Origin: Alectoria sarmentosa
Taxonomy: Eukaryota > Ascomycota > Lecanoromycetes > Lecanorales > Parmeliaceae
DNA: 64,000 bases
Assembly (NCBI GenBank): GCA_009733775.1
Contig: WOGZ01000142.1
Location: forward strand, 1 to 64,000
Reading direction: 5' to 3'
The notes beneath the pieces are model-generated. The model was given only the letters and a program-made list of their open reading frames with translations. It did not search any database and had not been told where the DNA came from. The position numbers and the translations under genes are program-made. Every line of letters starts with the position of its first letter. Positions within the stretch are counted from its first letter, which is position 1. This document shows, in pieces, positions 23,138 through 33,891 of the stretch.

Positions 23138-23598
23138 GATTGGAGGCGTGGTCCGAAGAAGGTTTTTTGTCCTCGGAAGTTTTGGAACTTTTGAAGGATG
23201 TGGATTGGATTTCGTAAATGCAAGAGTCTTACATAAGTCAAAGCATAAAAAGTAAAATAAGATTGAGTTTTATGCAAGGCAGATGTTGATGCAAGGCCAG
23301 CGAAGTCAGCTGATGAACAATTTGGAAAATCCGATGGCTTCCGGATGGCTTTTTGTCCACCGCAATTCAATGTTTACCCCCCCTTAAAAGCTTCAATTCT
23401 CGAGGCAACTCATAGGCGTCATGGGCCTGCTTATCCTCATCCTATTGAACCCGATGTGAAGCCTGCACCATTCCCTCCGTTTCGCTCAATCAATTCCTCT
23501 TCTCTCCTCTCTATCCCAACAGCCTCGCGGACTTTGTCCCGGAAGAATTTACTCCGTCTCAATCACGACTTCGAAACTCCTCTCACTTCCTCACAGCA
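23138..23598. promoter_or_regulatory. Shared promoter of Tfb5 and PY-motif protein genes
   Basis: A 461-bp region between two divergent start codons. No recognisable motif beyond a poly-C run near 23378. Confidence 0.45.
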
Positions 23599-24312
23599 AT
23601 GGCAAACACCAGGCCTCGATCCTCCCTCTCCCCCTTAACATCCACCCTCCTCTCCCCCCTCCTCATCCTCCTCGCAACCCACCCCTCCCGCCTATCCGCC
23701 CACCCCCAACAACCACCCAGCACCAGCACCAGCACCACCCCAACCGCCGTACCCTCCCTGATCAACGACCCCGCCTCCGGCGACACGGCCCCCTCATCCC
23801 TCACCCCTCCCGCCGTCTCCCCCTCCTCCGCCACCTCCACGGGCCTCAGCAGCAACAACAACCACACCACCACCACCACCACCACGAACCCACCCCACGG
23901 GATCCTCAACTACTATTTCCTCCTCCTCGCCGTCTTCGTCATCGCCATGTTCGTCGTATACTGGTCGCTCGCGCGCCGGCGGCGCAAAGCGGCCGCCCAG
24001 CTGAGCCGCATGCAGCAGAGCGTGCTGTCCGAGGACGTGAGGAGCTGGACGCGGCATCGGAGGGCTGCCGGGTATGGGTTCGAGGATGATGAGGAGGGAG
24101 GGAGGGCGGCGGCGAGGAGGGGGGAGGAGGGGGAGGGACTGGATGAGGCGGGGGAGGCACCGCCGGCGTATGTCAAGGAGCCGGATCGGGTGCATTTGGA
24201 TGGGAGGGGGGGGGAAGGGGTCGAGTTGAGGGGGATGGCGAGGCGGGCGGAGATGGCCGGGTTGGAGGCGAAGCCGCCGGATTACGAGGAGATGCATCGT
24301 CCTACCGGGTGA
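23599..24312 (+). CDS. Single-pass membrane protein with two PPxY motifs
   Basis: One exon, 237 residues. A hydrophobic N-terminal stretch (TSTLLSPLLILLATHP) may be a signal peptide; then a Ser/Thr/Pro-rich outside region of about 75 residues with likely O-glycosylation; then the membrane helix YYFLLLAVFVIAMFVVYW at about residues 106-123; then the basic stop-transfer ARRRRKAAA. The cytosolic tail carries PPAY and, near the end, PPDY. PPxY motifs bind the WW domains of Rsp5/Nedd4 ubiquitin ligases, so the protein may be a ligase adaptor or a target for vacuolar sorting (inference from motif only). Its GC-rich, low-complexity codons make boundaries of the outside domain unremarkable. No close family name is offered. 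Confidence 0.72.
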   Translation: MANTRPRSSLSPLTSTLLSPLLILLATHPSRLSAHPQQPPSTSTSTTPTAVPSLINDPASGDTAPSSLTPPAVSPSSATSTGLSSNNNHTTTTTTTNPPHGILNYYFLLLAVFVIAMFVVYWSLARRRRKAAAQLSRMQQSVLSEDVRSWTRHRRAAGYGFEDDEEGGRAAARRGEEGEGLDEAGEAPPAYVKEPDRVHLDGRGGEGVELRGMARRAEMAGLEAKPPDYEEMHRPTG

Positions 24313-24857
24313 CTAGTGATTCGTTCAACTTTGTTGGGAAAAACAAGCTCAGCCACCTGTACGTCAAGCTCGTACATCGAAATCACGGCATACCAGCCAG
24401 GGTCATGGGGGCACACGGTTCCCTAGGCCGTCATTTGGGGGGACCTCTAGAATGAAGGCGTGCGAACAATGGATGGCTTTGGGACTTTTGCCTTTTCTCT
24501 TCGGATCGGCAGCGATAGGGAGTGTATAGCACAGCGATTGAGAAGGGAAATGGAAAGTGCAGGGGTCCATAGATGGTGGTGACATGCTTTGTGCATTCGC
24601 CTGGGAGGGAGGGAATCCAACTTGGGGATTGAAAAATCAATAGAGCAAGCAAGCAATCAACCCAACACCATGCCATCTTTTGAACAAGCCAGCTTTTGAG
24701 ACCAGGAGACTCCAGTATGCATGCACTTAAAATACAATATACAACAAGTCCTTCCTCATCGCACGCACCCCTCCCATCCCATCCCCTCATCTTCCCAATC
24801 CCTCAACCCTTCCACATCACAGACAGTTTCCAACCCCCCCTCACGTCCAGTTCCAAT
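24313..24857. other. Intergenic, between converging genes
   Basis: Holds the 3' ends of two convergent genes. No coding sequence or repeat was recognised. Confidence 0.5.
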
Positions 24858-25324
24858 CTAATCAAAAGCCTTCCCAATACTCTGCCCGAGCCCCCTCTTG
24901 CCAAACTCCCTCTTGGCCTCATCGCCCAGCCCGCCCGAAACCTGATTGAGTTCGTCGTTGGAAACGATGGGGTTCTGCTTCAGGCGATCCTTTCTGTGCA
25001 CACACACAACACAACACACGTCAGCCATCATTCATCTTCATCCACTGCACTGCACAGCCATCCCCAACCCACAGCCATTTACAGAATAAAGGGGGGACGT
25101 AAGGGGAAAAGGAATTGAACGAACAAGAACCCCTCCGCCATCCCCTCGCCGCTCTTCTCCAACAGCTTCTCCTCGGCCTTGGCTTCCGCTTTGAAGTACT
25201 TCTCCATGACGAACTTGATAACGTCGTCGGCGGCGCCGGACAGGTAGACGGCGCCTGCAGCGGCGGCGAGGAGGGTGAGGATGATGGTGCCGATGAGGAA
25301 GGGGCTCGAGGAGGAGGAGGCCAT
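24858..25324 (-). CDS. Small conserved-type membrane protein, unknown function
   Basis: Exons 25125-25324 and 24858-24993 around a 131-nt intron give 111 residues. It starts MASSSSSPFLIG, has one membrane helix (LIGTIILTLLAAAAGAVYLSG), an amphipathic Lys/Glu-rich helix (EKYFKAEAKAEEKLLEKSGEG), then KDRLKQNPIVSNDELNQVSGGLGDEA and a Gly-rich end, GLGQSIGKAFD. This looks like a conserved small fungal protein, but I cannot name it. The 5' splice site is ambiguous: GTTCGT (used here) or GTTCTT a few bases earlier, both in phase and differing by two residues. Confidence 0.68.
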
Positions 25325-26262
25325 GTTGGAGATGGAACTGGGAATGGGAATGGGGATGTGGGTTGGGTTGAGTTGGGGGGTTGAGAGGTGTTGTGTGTTT
25401 TTGAGAGAGGGGGAACGATTGCGGGCTGTTGATTTTTTTGGAGGAGGTGGAGGATTGTTCGTGGGAGGAGGACGGAGTATTGGAGATTAAATAGGTTTGT
25501 TTGTTCGGCGGCTTGTTATACTTATGTCTTATGAGCAAGAGGAAAAGGGGAAAATTTGCAAGTGTCGTGTGCTTCAAACCGGTTTGTTACGCGCGCGGAG
25601 ACACGGAGGACTGACGTCGAGAGCTTGGCGGGGATTCTTATCAGGCTTGGTGGGGGACTTATCTTAGCGTCTTGGCATCAATCAGCCCCCTTTTTCTTGG
25701 CCCGGACTCGTCTAACTTTGCTTTGCCTTGGAAACATGATGTAGTTGCTAGATGCGATGGTATGACGTGGACGCCCTAGAATTAGCAAGTATAGAGGCTG
25801 TCACTAGAGCTGCCAGCTATTCTGAGCTTGAGGGTGACCAACTAGGACCTGATGGCAGAGTGATTGCGGAAATCCAGCCTATGACGGTTTGCGCTGCGGT
25901 CTATGTACATAGTCATTGTCGAGCATATCTGTGCTTTGGAGAGGCGCTGAGGAAGACACCGGTGAAGATGGACGAGAGCGAGACACGGTTGAAGAAGCAT
26001 GAGGGGAGATTGGTGGCTCCTCCTTGAGAGGATCGTGGCTGCTTTCTTGTACTGGCCGTTTGACTTCCTCTCCTTGGTTTGTGATGGCTGCTCTTGAGCT
26101 CAGCGTCAGCCTTCTGAACGCCTCTTGGGTACGTTCCCGAGTATTTACCAGTGCCACCGTGCTACGACGACAGGAAGCCTCCGCGCTAAAGTGCATCATC
26201 CCGCTAGCTTATGACGTTAGGAGATAAAGGCCTATACAGTGATGAATTCCACTGGGAGATGA
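25325..26262. other. Intergenic, no gene recognised
   Basis: Open frames at 25752-26027 (+) and 25879-26199 (-) overlap each other and have no family resemblance or splice context. Nothing else of note. Confidence 0.45.
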
Positions 26263-28044
26263 TTAAAACGGCCAGAATGAAGACCGCTTTGGAACCTGGC
26301 GCTCCATCGGGTTCGAATCTCTAGTACTCTCTTGAGGGCCTGAAGCGCTTTCAGCTGCCCTTATATCAAGCTTGTCAACGACCTTGTCCTGGAAAATCAT
26401 TGGAAAGTCAGCCTCGTCGATGTCTTCGACCAAGTCGTCTCGTAAACACGCCAATACAGCCTTGGTATAAGCCGGTCCCATGTGATGCGACAACCTATTC
26501 TGAGCGGCGTCTATAAAAAGCTTCTTGGTCTGTGTCGAAGTGAGTTGCTGGACTTTGGCGGTATCAGTCATCCGTGCACGGTACTGATTGTATATGTTGA
26601 GCGCCGTGCACCATAGCCCAATCTCCAGCAAAACGATGCCGAGCGCATAAATATCGTGAATGCGAGAGAAATCTTGTTTTGGCGGATTGCGATCTGGATG
26701 GCAATAGAGGGAGATTTCGAGGTCGTCGATCGGGGCTCGAACAGTCTCCCCTTTCTCGTGGCGAGAATACTCAAAATTTGCCAAGTACGGCGACTTGACC
26801 ATTGTTTCTTTCTCGTCCTCGAGCTTTGAAAATATTATGATAGACTGGCTTCGGATACTTTTGTGTACCCATTTGGCCGAGTGGAAGGCTGCGAGTGTCT
26901 TGGTAATCGTTTGGGCCATGTGGAAGCGGTCTGGAAGAGAGAGTTGAGCGGTAACAGAACTCATACTGATAATTGCGTGTAGTGATGTTGGTGCAGAGCG
27001 GTGGACATGATCAGGGAACGTAAATATGAAGGCATATCGCCTTTTCTCTGGTTGGTCGACATAGCCTTTGAAAGATAATGTTCGCAGGTCGTGTTTCCCA
27101 GACAAAGACAAGAGACTTGCTAATTGATCGATCGGGTCTCCCGCACTTTCTTTGCGGATCAGCGCGTTCGGATCCTTTGCCTTGTACTCGACCAGAATTT
27201 TGGTCTTGCTTTGGGTATCTTTTGCATGGAGTCTCGCCAAGCCCAACACCGATCCTTCAGGCAGTTGCGATGGGGCTTCTAGAGAGCTAGGTTCCAGCTT
27301 AAGATTTGTCTGCCGGAATGCTGGGTCTAGCATTAGCTGCCAAAGGTTGGCATGAGATTCTAGTCCAAGATTCTTCGCGTTCTCGTTCCTTGCTAGAGCT
27401 TCGAGGGCGGAAGGTCGCTGGTGCTTATTCTTCAGCGAGAACGCAATGCTTAGCGGTAAGAGATCCTTGAGCTTGCCCATCCATTTCTGATAACTCGCCA
27501 GTATATCCTCGTACTTTTGACGGTCTAGTAAAGCCCATCGCCAGGACTTCAGATTGTAGATTGACTTGCCCTTCTTCGTCGGCGACAGCGGCTTGTCGTC
27601 GAAGGCTTTGAAGTCCATGAATCGTGAAGTGGCGATCTGTGAGTTCTCATAGGGAGATTCATTCTGGTATTCCGGGTCTTCATATTTAGCAATTTTGGCA
27701 AAAGCGGCGCTTTTTTCCTGAAGACGCTGGAGGATCGCTTGAATCTGCTTAAGCCAACGCTAGTAGATGTCCTTGTCAGCCAAGAGCCGTCGCCAGCTGA
27801 AGTGGAACCTATTCACCTTGTCAAGCTCTGCGTCTCCCATAATGCCACCGCTGGTGAGATAGAGCCTGCCAAAGCTGTCGAGGTAGAGTATCTCACTCAT
27901 GAATTCGACCTGCAAATCCTCTTGTTCTGATTCGCTCTTCTTGACATGGTCGATGGTACGGTAGATAAAACGCGCTACCACATATACCTCTCGGAAAGTT
28001 GATGCGACTGTAGCCGCCAGGCTGATGGCGGTCACTGGATCCAT
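26263..28044 (-). CDS. HeLo-like domain fused to a pseudokinase
   Basis: Exons 27817-28044 and 26263-27759 give 574 residues. Residues 1-120 (MDPVTAISLAATVASTFREV...RWLKQIQAILQRLQEK) are helical and resemble HET-S/LopB (HeLo-like) N-terminal domains, membrane-active four-helix bundles of fungal incompatibility proteins. Residues about 240-500 follow a kinase fold without catalytic residues: the HRD site reads VHKSIRSQSIII and the DFG site reads LANFEYSR, while the later helix RIHDIYALGIVLLEIG is kept. A TAG at 27760-27762 looks like a nonsense codon but is the 3' end of a 57-nt intron (GTGAAT, CTGAC branch, CTACTAG). Head-to-head with a kinase-ankyrin-CAX gene. A role in programmed cell death or self/non-self recognition is inference. 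Confidence 0.75.
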
Positions 28045-28436
28045 AGCCGCTGGAGGTTCAGCGTTGGATATGTTTTCTGGCACTGGAAAGCCTGATCGTC
28101 GCAGCAGACATGAAAGACGTCCTGCCTGGGAGCCTCGTCGACGATGGAGGGGTCGAGATCCCACTCTTTAGCCGCGGTATTGAGCCGAAGGCTGAAGCTG
28201 AAGAGGTGCATGAAAGCGTGGGGGCCAAGTGCAGCTGCACGACAGTCATCCTTTTAATTTGTGTGAAGGATTCTCTCCACCGCAAATACATTTGGATCAT
28301 CTTTAACTGCTTGCTAGAATCGAGTACTCAAGCTTCTGATCTTGGCAGCACCAATTCGCGAAAATCATTGAGACGCTGATGAACTAAGATTCCAACCCTA
28401 ATCCCCCATCCCTCCCCCCCTAAAGCCCCCCAGAAG
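28045..28436. promoter_or_regulatory. Shared promoter of the HeLo/kinase gene pair
   Basis: 392 bp between two divergent ATGs, implying linked regulation of the pair. A C-rich run (CCCCCCATCCCTCCCCCCC-like) lies just upstream of the plus-strand ATG. No other motif was recognised. Confidence 0.5.
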
Positions 28437-31400
28437 ATGAGCGAGGCGCCTATTTTGACGTCGAGACAAACAAGGTTCAAGTCCTTACAACCACTCCGAA
28501 ATAAATCTCCTGACTCAACCATTGGCCATCTATTCCCCAACTCTTCAATTCGTAATCGTCCTTTCACTTTGCAAGGCGGAAGTGCTCTCAGGAATTACAA
28601 CTCCTTCGCACTGTCAGATAGTTCCAGCGCAACAAAAGCGTCACGCCAGGTCTTGCACAGCCTTCTCGAGACACTCAGGGACAGCAAGATCCCCGGGCCT
28701 CGACTAATCAGACTTCAAGAAGAGTTCAACAATCCAATCGGCCATGGCGCCCAGTGCGATGTCTTTGCAGCTTCTGACGATTTTGAAACCTTGCTCGAGG
28801 CGAGACCAAGGGATCCTCTTGACACGCACATAGCGAGAACCCTATTGGCATGCAAGTTTGTTGCTATCAAAAGGACCAAGGCTGTTGATGATAATGGGGA
28901 ATCCGAGGGCTCGAGCAGTGGTAGAAACACAACTAGAGGACTTCGGGATCAATTTGAGTTTGCGCAAAGGGACATCATGACTCTTTGTAAGGAACCCTTT
29001 CGGAGACATCCCAACATCGTCAAATTACTCGCCTGGGGACTTTGTCTCGACACGTTAGAAGATCCAAAGGGAGACGCTCCACGAATTCCGCTACTTGTGC
29101 TCGAGCGGGCCAACGGAAATCTCGGCGAATATCTACAGAATGAGATAGACTACGAAAGTGACCATAGGGCCTTTGCCACAGAACAATGTAAACTGTGTCT
29201 TGACATTGGAAGGGGCCTAGAAGCTATTCACAAGATGAACATGACTCATGGTGATCTCAAACCAAGCAACATCCTAATTTTCCAATCAAGCTCGTCGAAA
29301 TATGGGGCTACCGCTAAGCTCTGCGATTTCGGAACAGCAATTGAAGAAAAAAAGGGCGAAGATATCTTCACCGATTACTCGGGTACTCATGGATGGATAC
29401 CTCCAGAGTCAGGCGATGCATTACGTTCTTCATCTCTAGTCCTCTGTGACGTCTTTGCTTATGGACTGGTCGTTTGGTGCGTCGCCACTCTCGACTGGAA
29501 GTCTCCTATCGAGGGTTTGACACCTGGAAGTCTCAGGGAACGTCATTTGTACCATCGAGCATTTGACAGCATCCCAAGTGTCGGTATATTGCGGAGTGGA
29601 CAGGACACGAACCGTATCCTCCGCGTCTTGCGGGGATCCCTGGATGTGCAGCCGCTACTCCGCGAGCGGCAACCTTGGAGATACCTGGACAGGACGCAAT
29701 ATCCGCTTATTGCCGCTGCCGCTGACCCTATAGAAGGTTCAACATCCCTGTTGGCATTCAATTTTCTTATGCAAGCTATGGAATGGGTGGGTGCAGCCTC
29801 CAAAAACGTTGGTGTTAAGATTCAAGCCTCCTGGATCCCCTTGCTCTCAAGCTGTTGGTACATTTGTAGTATTTGTTTTCTCTATCTTCGATGGCTCCTT
29901 TTATGGGCTGTGAACCGATTTTCGATTTGGGGCAAGACTGTCGCTCAATTAGTGCCCTCAAAGACTATATTTCCACGGCAAAAAACATATGAGCTGACGA
30001 TGGACGAGTATGCCGAGAGCCTCCGAAAAGGACAGTCTGGCGAAGATCCTGACGGCTTGAATACCATAGACGATACTCTCAGCTCCACTTGTGACATTGG
30101 TGGCATCCAGAGACGCCTAAAAAATGAGATGTCATTAATCTTCCGATACAGAAATCACACCCTCTTAAATACTCCTAGAAGTGAACATTTTGAGAACATT
30201 GTGTATGCACTAGCGCGTTTGAGGAGCAGATTTTCATTAGAAATATGGGATTCTCGAACAGCAGGTCCGACCGAGCCCTTCTCTGGTCCCCAAATACCGG
30301 CAAAAAATACTATCCAAAGCCACGAACACAGTATGCTCAACCCTAATATCGTGGTACTGGCGCTCGAATTGAATCTGGACATACACACATTAGCTTGGCT
30401 CTGTCGAGGCCCGATTGGAAGGCGTGAGATCCTCAATACCGAGAAAAACATTCTGTGGCGATCGACCTATGAAACGACAGACAGTCCCGTTATGAAAGCC
30501 GGCCGTATTCACCGAATCGCCCTTCTCCTTCAAATGGGCGCAAATGTAGAAGACCGTGTCTCCGATGCCGCTCCAACCACAGCCTTTGGCAAAATTCTTC
30601 TTAACATTGTCACAGAAGATTTACAGGAATCTGAGCGAGTTGAGATGACCATGCTTGTCTGCCGGCACTTCAGACGCGCTGCTATGCGTTCAGGTAGCCC
30701 TCATTCCCGATACTTCTTCACTGGTGAGCTTCCAGACGAAGGTGATCTTGACGAAGACGGTGCTTTCTTCACCACAGCGCTCCACGAGGCTATATTAGCA
30801 CATAGTTATCTTGCTGTGCAATACATACTGTCCTTGCACTTCCCTATCTATGTCCAAAATCGGCAGGGACAGATACCTTTCCAACTCGCTGAGTCTATGG
30901 CCAGGTCTGGAGTCGATGGCGATGATCAGCTCTCAAAAGAATTCAGAACCAAACTTAGTGGGGAAAGTAGCTCAATACTTGACATAATGAAACATACTGC
31001 TTCAACTGATACCGATAGATGGAACCTCCCTTTTGGTTGGACTGCCAAAGGCTTGTCATCTGGGAGATACGTCTACGAGGAGCTCCATACTCATTCGGTA
31101 ACATTTAAAGCTCCGAAGTTCAGTCTTTGGCAGGAACGACGTCTGACTCTTGGCTTCAAACAGCTATCATCTATGGGTCAGAGCTTTCTCATCGATCTTG
31201 TTAGATTTATGGTATCAGATACAGAAGCGTTTGATGAAGGCTCTTCCGGAAAAAGGTTGACATTTGACGATTCTTGGTTTCGGTTAGATATTCGGAACAC
31301 AAAAGTGGGGAAGACAGATTCTCCAATCCTGGTCAAAGCCAAGGTTCCAGCATGGTTGAATTCAGTTGGGTTCAAAAAACAGATGATGTGGCTGAACCAA

Positions 31401-32746
31401 CTGAGAGGTGCAGTAGTCATATGGCTACTCGATAACTACCTGAACCTGGGATTGGTGTTCCTTCCATTCAGCCTGGCCGGCCCCAAGGCTGGTTGGCCGA
31501 ACGAAACAATTACAACCTTCAGCTCCTTGGCCATGATTTCTATATATTCCATGCACCGCTTTGCAGTTCGTCAGATGGCTGCATACCATTCGAAGTCTGT
31601 GAAATTGACAGTGACTGCTGTATCAGACAGTATGGTCGATCTGATTGTAAGCCCTAAGACCTGATTAGGATACTAGAAGTCGCTGATGTATACCTAGTTC
31701 GGAATAGTTGCGACCTGCCACGGAGAAACCTCTATGGCCAAAAGTATTGTGATTGGGACAGTCTGCAACAACATTCTTCTAGTTTGTGGCCGAATCTATG
31801 TAGACCTGTTGGTATCTGACCGCTTTAGATCCTCGGCACATGTTTCTTGGCTGCTGGAATCCGACAATTTGAGAGTCTCTTCAATTACCATGCCGCTTCG
31901 ACACGGAACGCTCTGTTATATTTATCAATGGCCTTCTTGCTCATGATCTACACCATGGACCTTGGTCTCTCGCACTCCGACGTTGGTCGACAAGATCTGC
32001 TAGCTCCAATCTCTTCCGGCATTTCTGTAGTTCTGGTTATTCTTTACGTCGTGTATATTTTCTTTCGCTACAAGACTCACGCACAGCTCTACGAAGATGA
32101 TCATTGGGTGGATGACTACCAACCAGACATACCGGATGTTGCAGGATTGCATGTGACAAGTGCCGATGCCCGGCGCCGAGACCGAGGGTCTCCTGGTGAT
32201 GACGGGCTGTCGAGAGAAGACGATCCCAGGCTTGGGTACCTCACCGCCAGCATTTTCGCTCTTCTTTCGACCACTTTGATGGTGCTGTTCGCCGACTCTG
32301 TTGTGACGCGGATTCCTCTGACTGGTGCTACGACAGCGAGATTCTATGGACTATTTCTGGTTCCAATTTGTCTCAAGGCCGCCCTACATGGCGAAGTCAT
32401 TTCTAACGCTTTGACTGGGAAGATGGAATCCGCCTTGGCTACCACCACGGACGGTGCGTTGCGTACTATGTATCTGCTTTTTCCCATGTTTATCTTCTTG
32501 TCTCGCATCCTTGGATACTCCATGGATATGGTCTTCGACTTAGACGAACTCATGGTAACGGCTCTGGCCACCTGTATACTGGCACCGATTACGGCTAAAG
32601 GCATTTCGACCTTCCTGGATGGAGCTATGATACTTTTAATGTACGTGAGATTATACATGAGTGGGATTTCACACGCTGACTTCGTGGCTAATGATAGTGG
32701 TCTCATCGTCTACCTCGAGCAATACATACGACTAGTCAATGTCTAA
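28437..32746 (+). CDS. Kinase-ankyrin-CAX-like exchanger fusion protein
   Basis: Exons 28437-31646, 31698-31781, 31829-32640 and 32698-32746 give 1384 residues. Residues about 99-400 are a protein kinase with the needed residues: IGHGAQCDVF loop, VAIK Lys145, HGDLKPSN (271-278, HGD rather than HRD) and DFG at 297-299. A hydrophobic stretch near 466-492 may cross a membrane. Residues 777-820 contain an ankyrin repeat (TALHEAILAHSYLAVQYIL). Residues 985-1384 align along their length with Ca2+/H+ exchangers of the CAX type: NYLNLGLVFLPFS, alpha-1 DSMVDLIFGIV, NNILLILGTCFLAAGIR, FRYKTHAQLYE, alpha-2 CLKAALHGEV, GKMESALATT and FDLDELMVTALA. The CAX ion-binding motifs (GNAxEL and GNAAEH) are degenerate, so transport is uncertain. 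Exon 1 alone is a 1070-codon open frame crossing from kinase into CAX, so the fusion is not a splicing artefact. Confidence 0.82.
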
Positions 32747-33891
32747 GGGCTGTCTGGCTGGGACCTCCACTCGTATGTCAAAATGATAAATGTGCCTAGT
32801 GCCAGTCAATGATGGCTCTCACTCCTGGCGATCTTCTCCTTCTGGAAATGTAATAACTTTGCTGGGATGCAAATTGGCGTCGGGCTTGAGGAAGTTCCGC
32901 GAATTAGGTACCATTACCCATAGACTCGGTGACGAAGAATGGAATCAAAGCTTCTGTCGACACCACAAACGGCAAGGCATGAGATCACAGCTGCACTATG
33001 ACATAAAACACGACATATATAGTTTGTCTTCTCGAGAAGGGTTTCTTCTGGCATTTCATGGTAAGGACCAGAGATCGACTAGGACTGCTATCGCCACGGT
33101 GACTCCAAACGCCAATATCAAACAAGTGCTCGACAAAGAGGTATCCAAGCTCCACAAGACTTGTACCGGAAAGCGCGGCTTCACAAAGACCAGAGGCGAG
33201 ACTTTCTCGTTTCACCCTTATCGTAGTGGGCCAACGCCATCACACGAGCTCAAATACTTTAGACATTACCGCTGATGGGCCGAACCGCGACACGTCGGTC
33301 GGCTTTCAGGGAAACCCCTACGTGCAGGGGGCGCTGTTGTCACCGTGGTGTTACGGAAGCCCACACCTTGGACTTCTACCTGCAAGCTCACGACGCCTTT
33401 CCAAGCTCGATGCGCCCTGCAAATTACATAATCATGAGAGAAAAACATCACTCAAAGTGCATACTACTGTAGAATCGAACATCCACAATCGCTTATCATC
33501 ACAAAGACACAGCAGCCTTTCTAGCCGATATGCTCATTGTCTGAACATCAAAACATGCCCGAATGTTCTGCAGACCCTTTCCAACAATCTACGGCTCTGC
33601 AATAGCGACAAAAACCTCCTCGGCCAAGATTCTTTTGTAATAAAATCCACATACACGGCCTTGCCAACAGGATTGTGTGTGAGTGAGGTGTCGGAGATGG
33701 ATCCCGCACTGGTGGCTCTCAGTCTCGATTTGAAGTATGTTGTAATCAAGCATGCTCCAGGAGACGAAACTCCAAATGGCGATGAGCGTCGCGGGATTTC
33801 CTGGTAATGGATCGGCTGTAGGATGTGTCACCATGGCAATGTGTTGATTATCCTCACAATCACACTTGTACTGGATACGCATACCTCATTC
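32747..33891. other. Intergenic, weak open frames only
   Basis: Plus-strand frames at 32790-33275 and 33226-33807 have no recognisable family, no helices or domains, and no splice logic. They are probably chance or decayed sequence. Confidence 0.4.

Noticed and set aside
26304..26320. GGGTTCGAATCTC resembling a tRNA T-arm
   Set aside because: No acceptor or anticodon stem can be formed around it, and the stretch is coding for the C-terminus of the HeLo-pseudokinase protein.
32790..33807. Two overlapping plus-strand open frames after the kinase-CAX gene
   Set aside because: They have no recognisable family, overlap in different frames, and have no shared splice signals.
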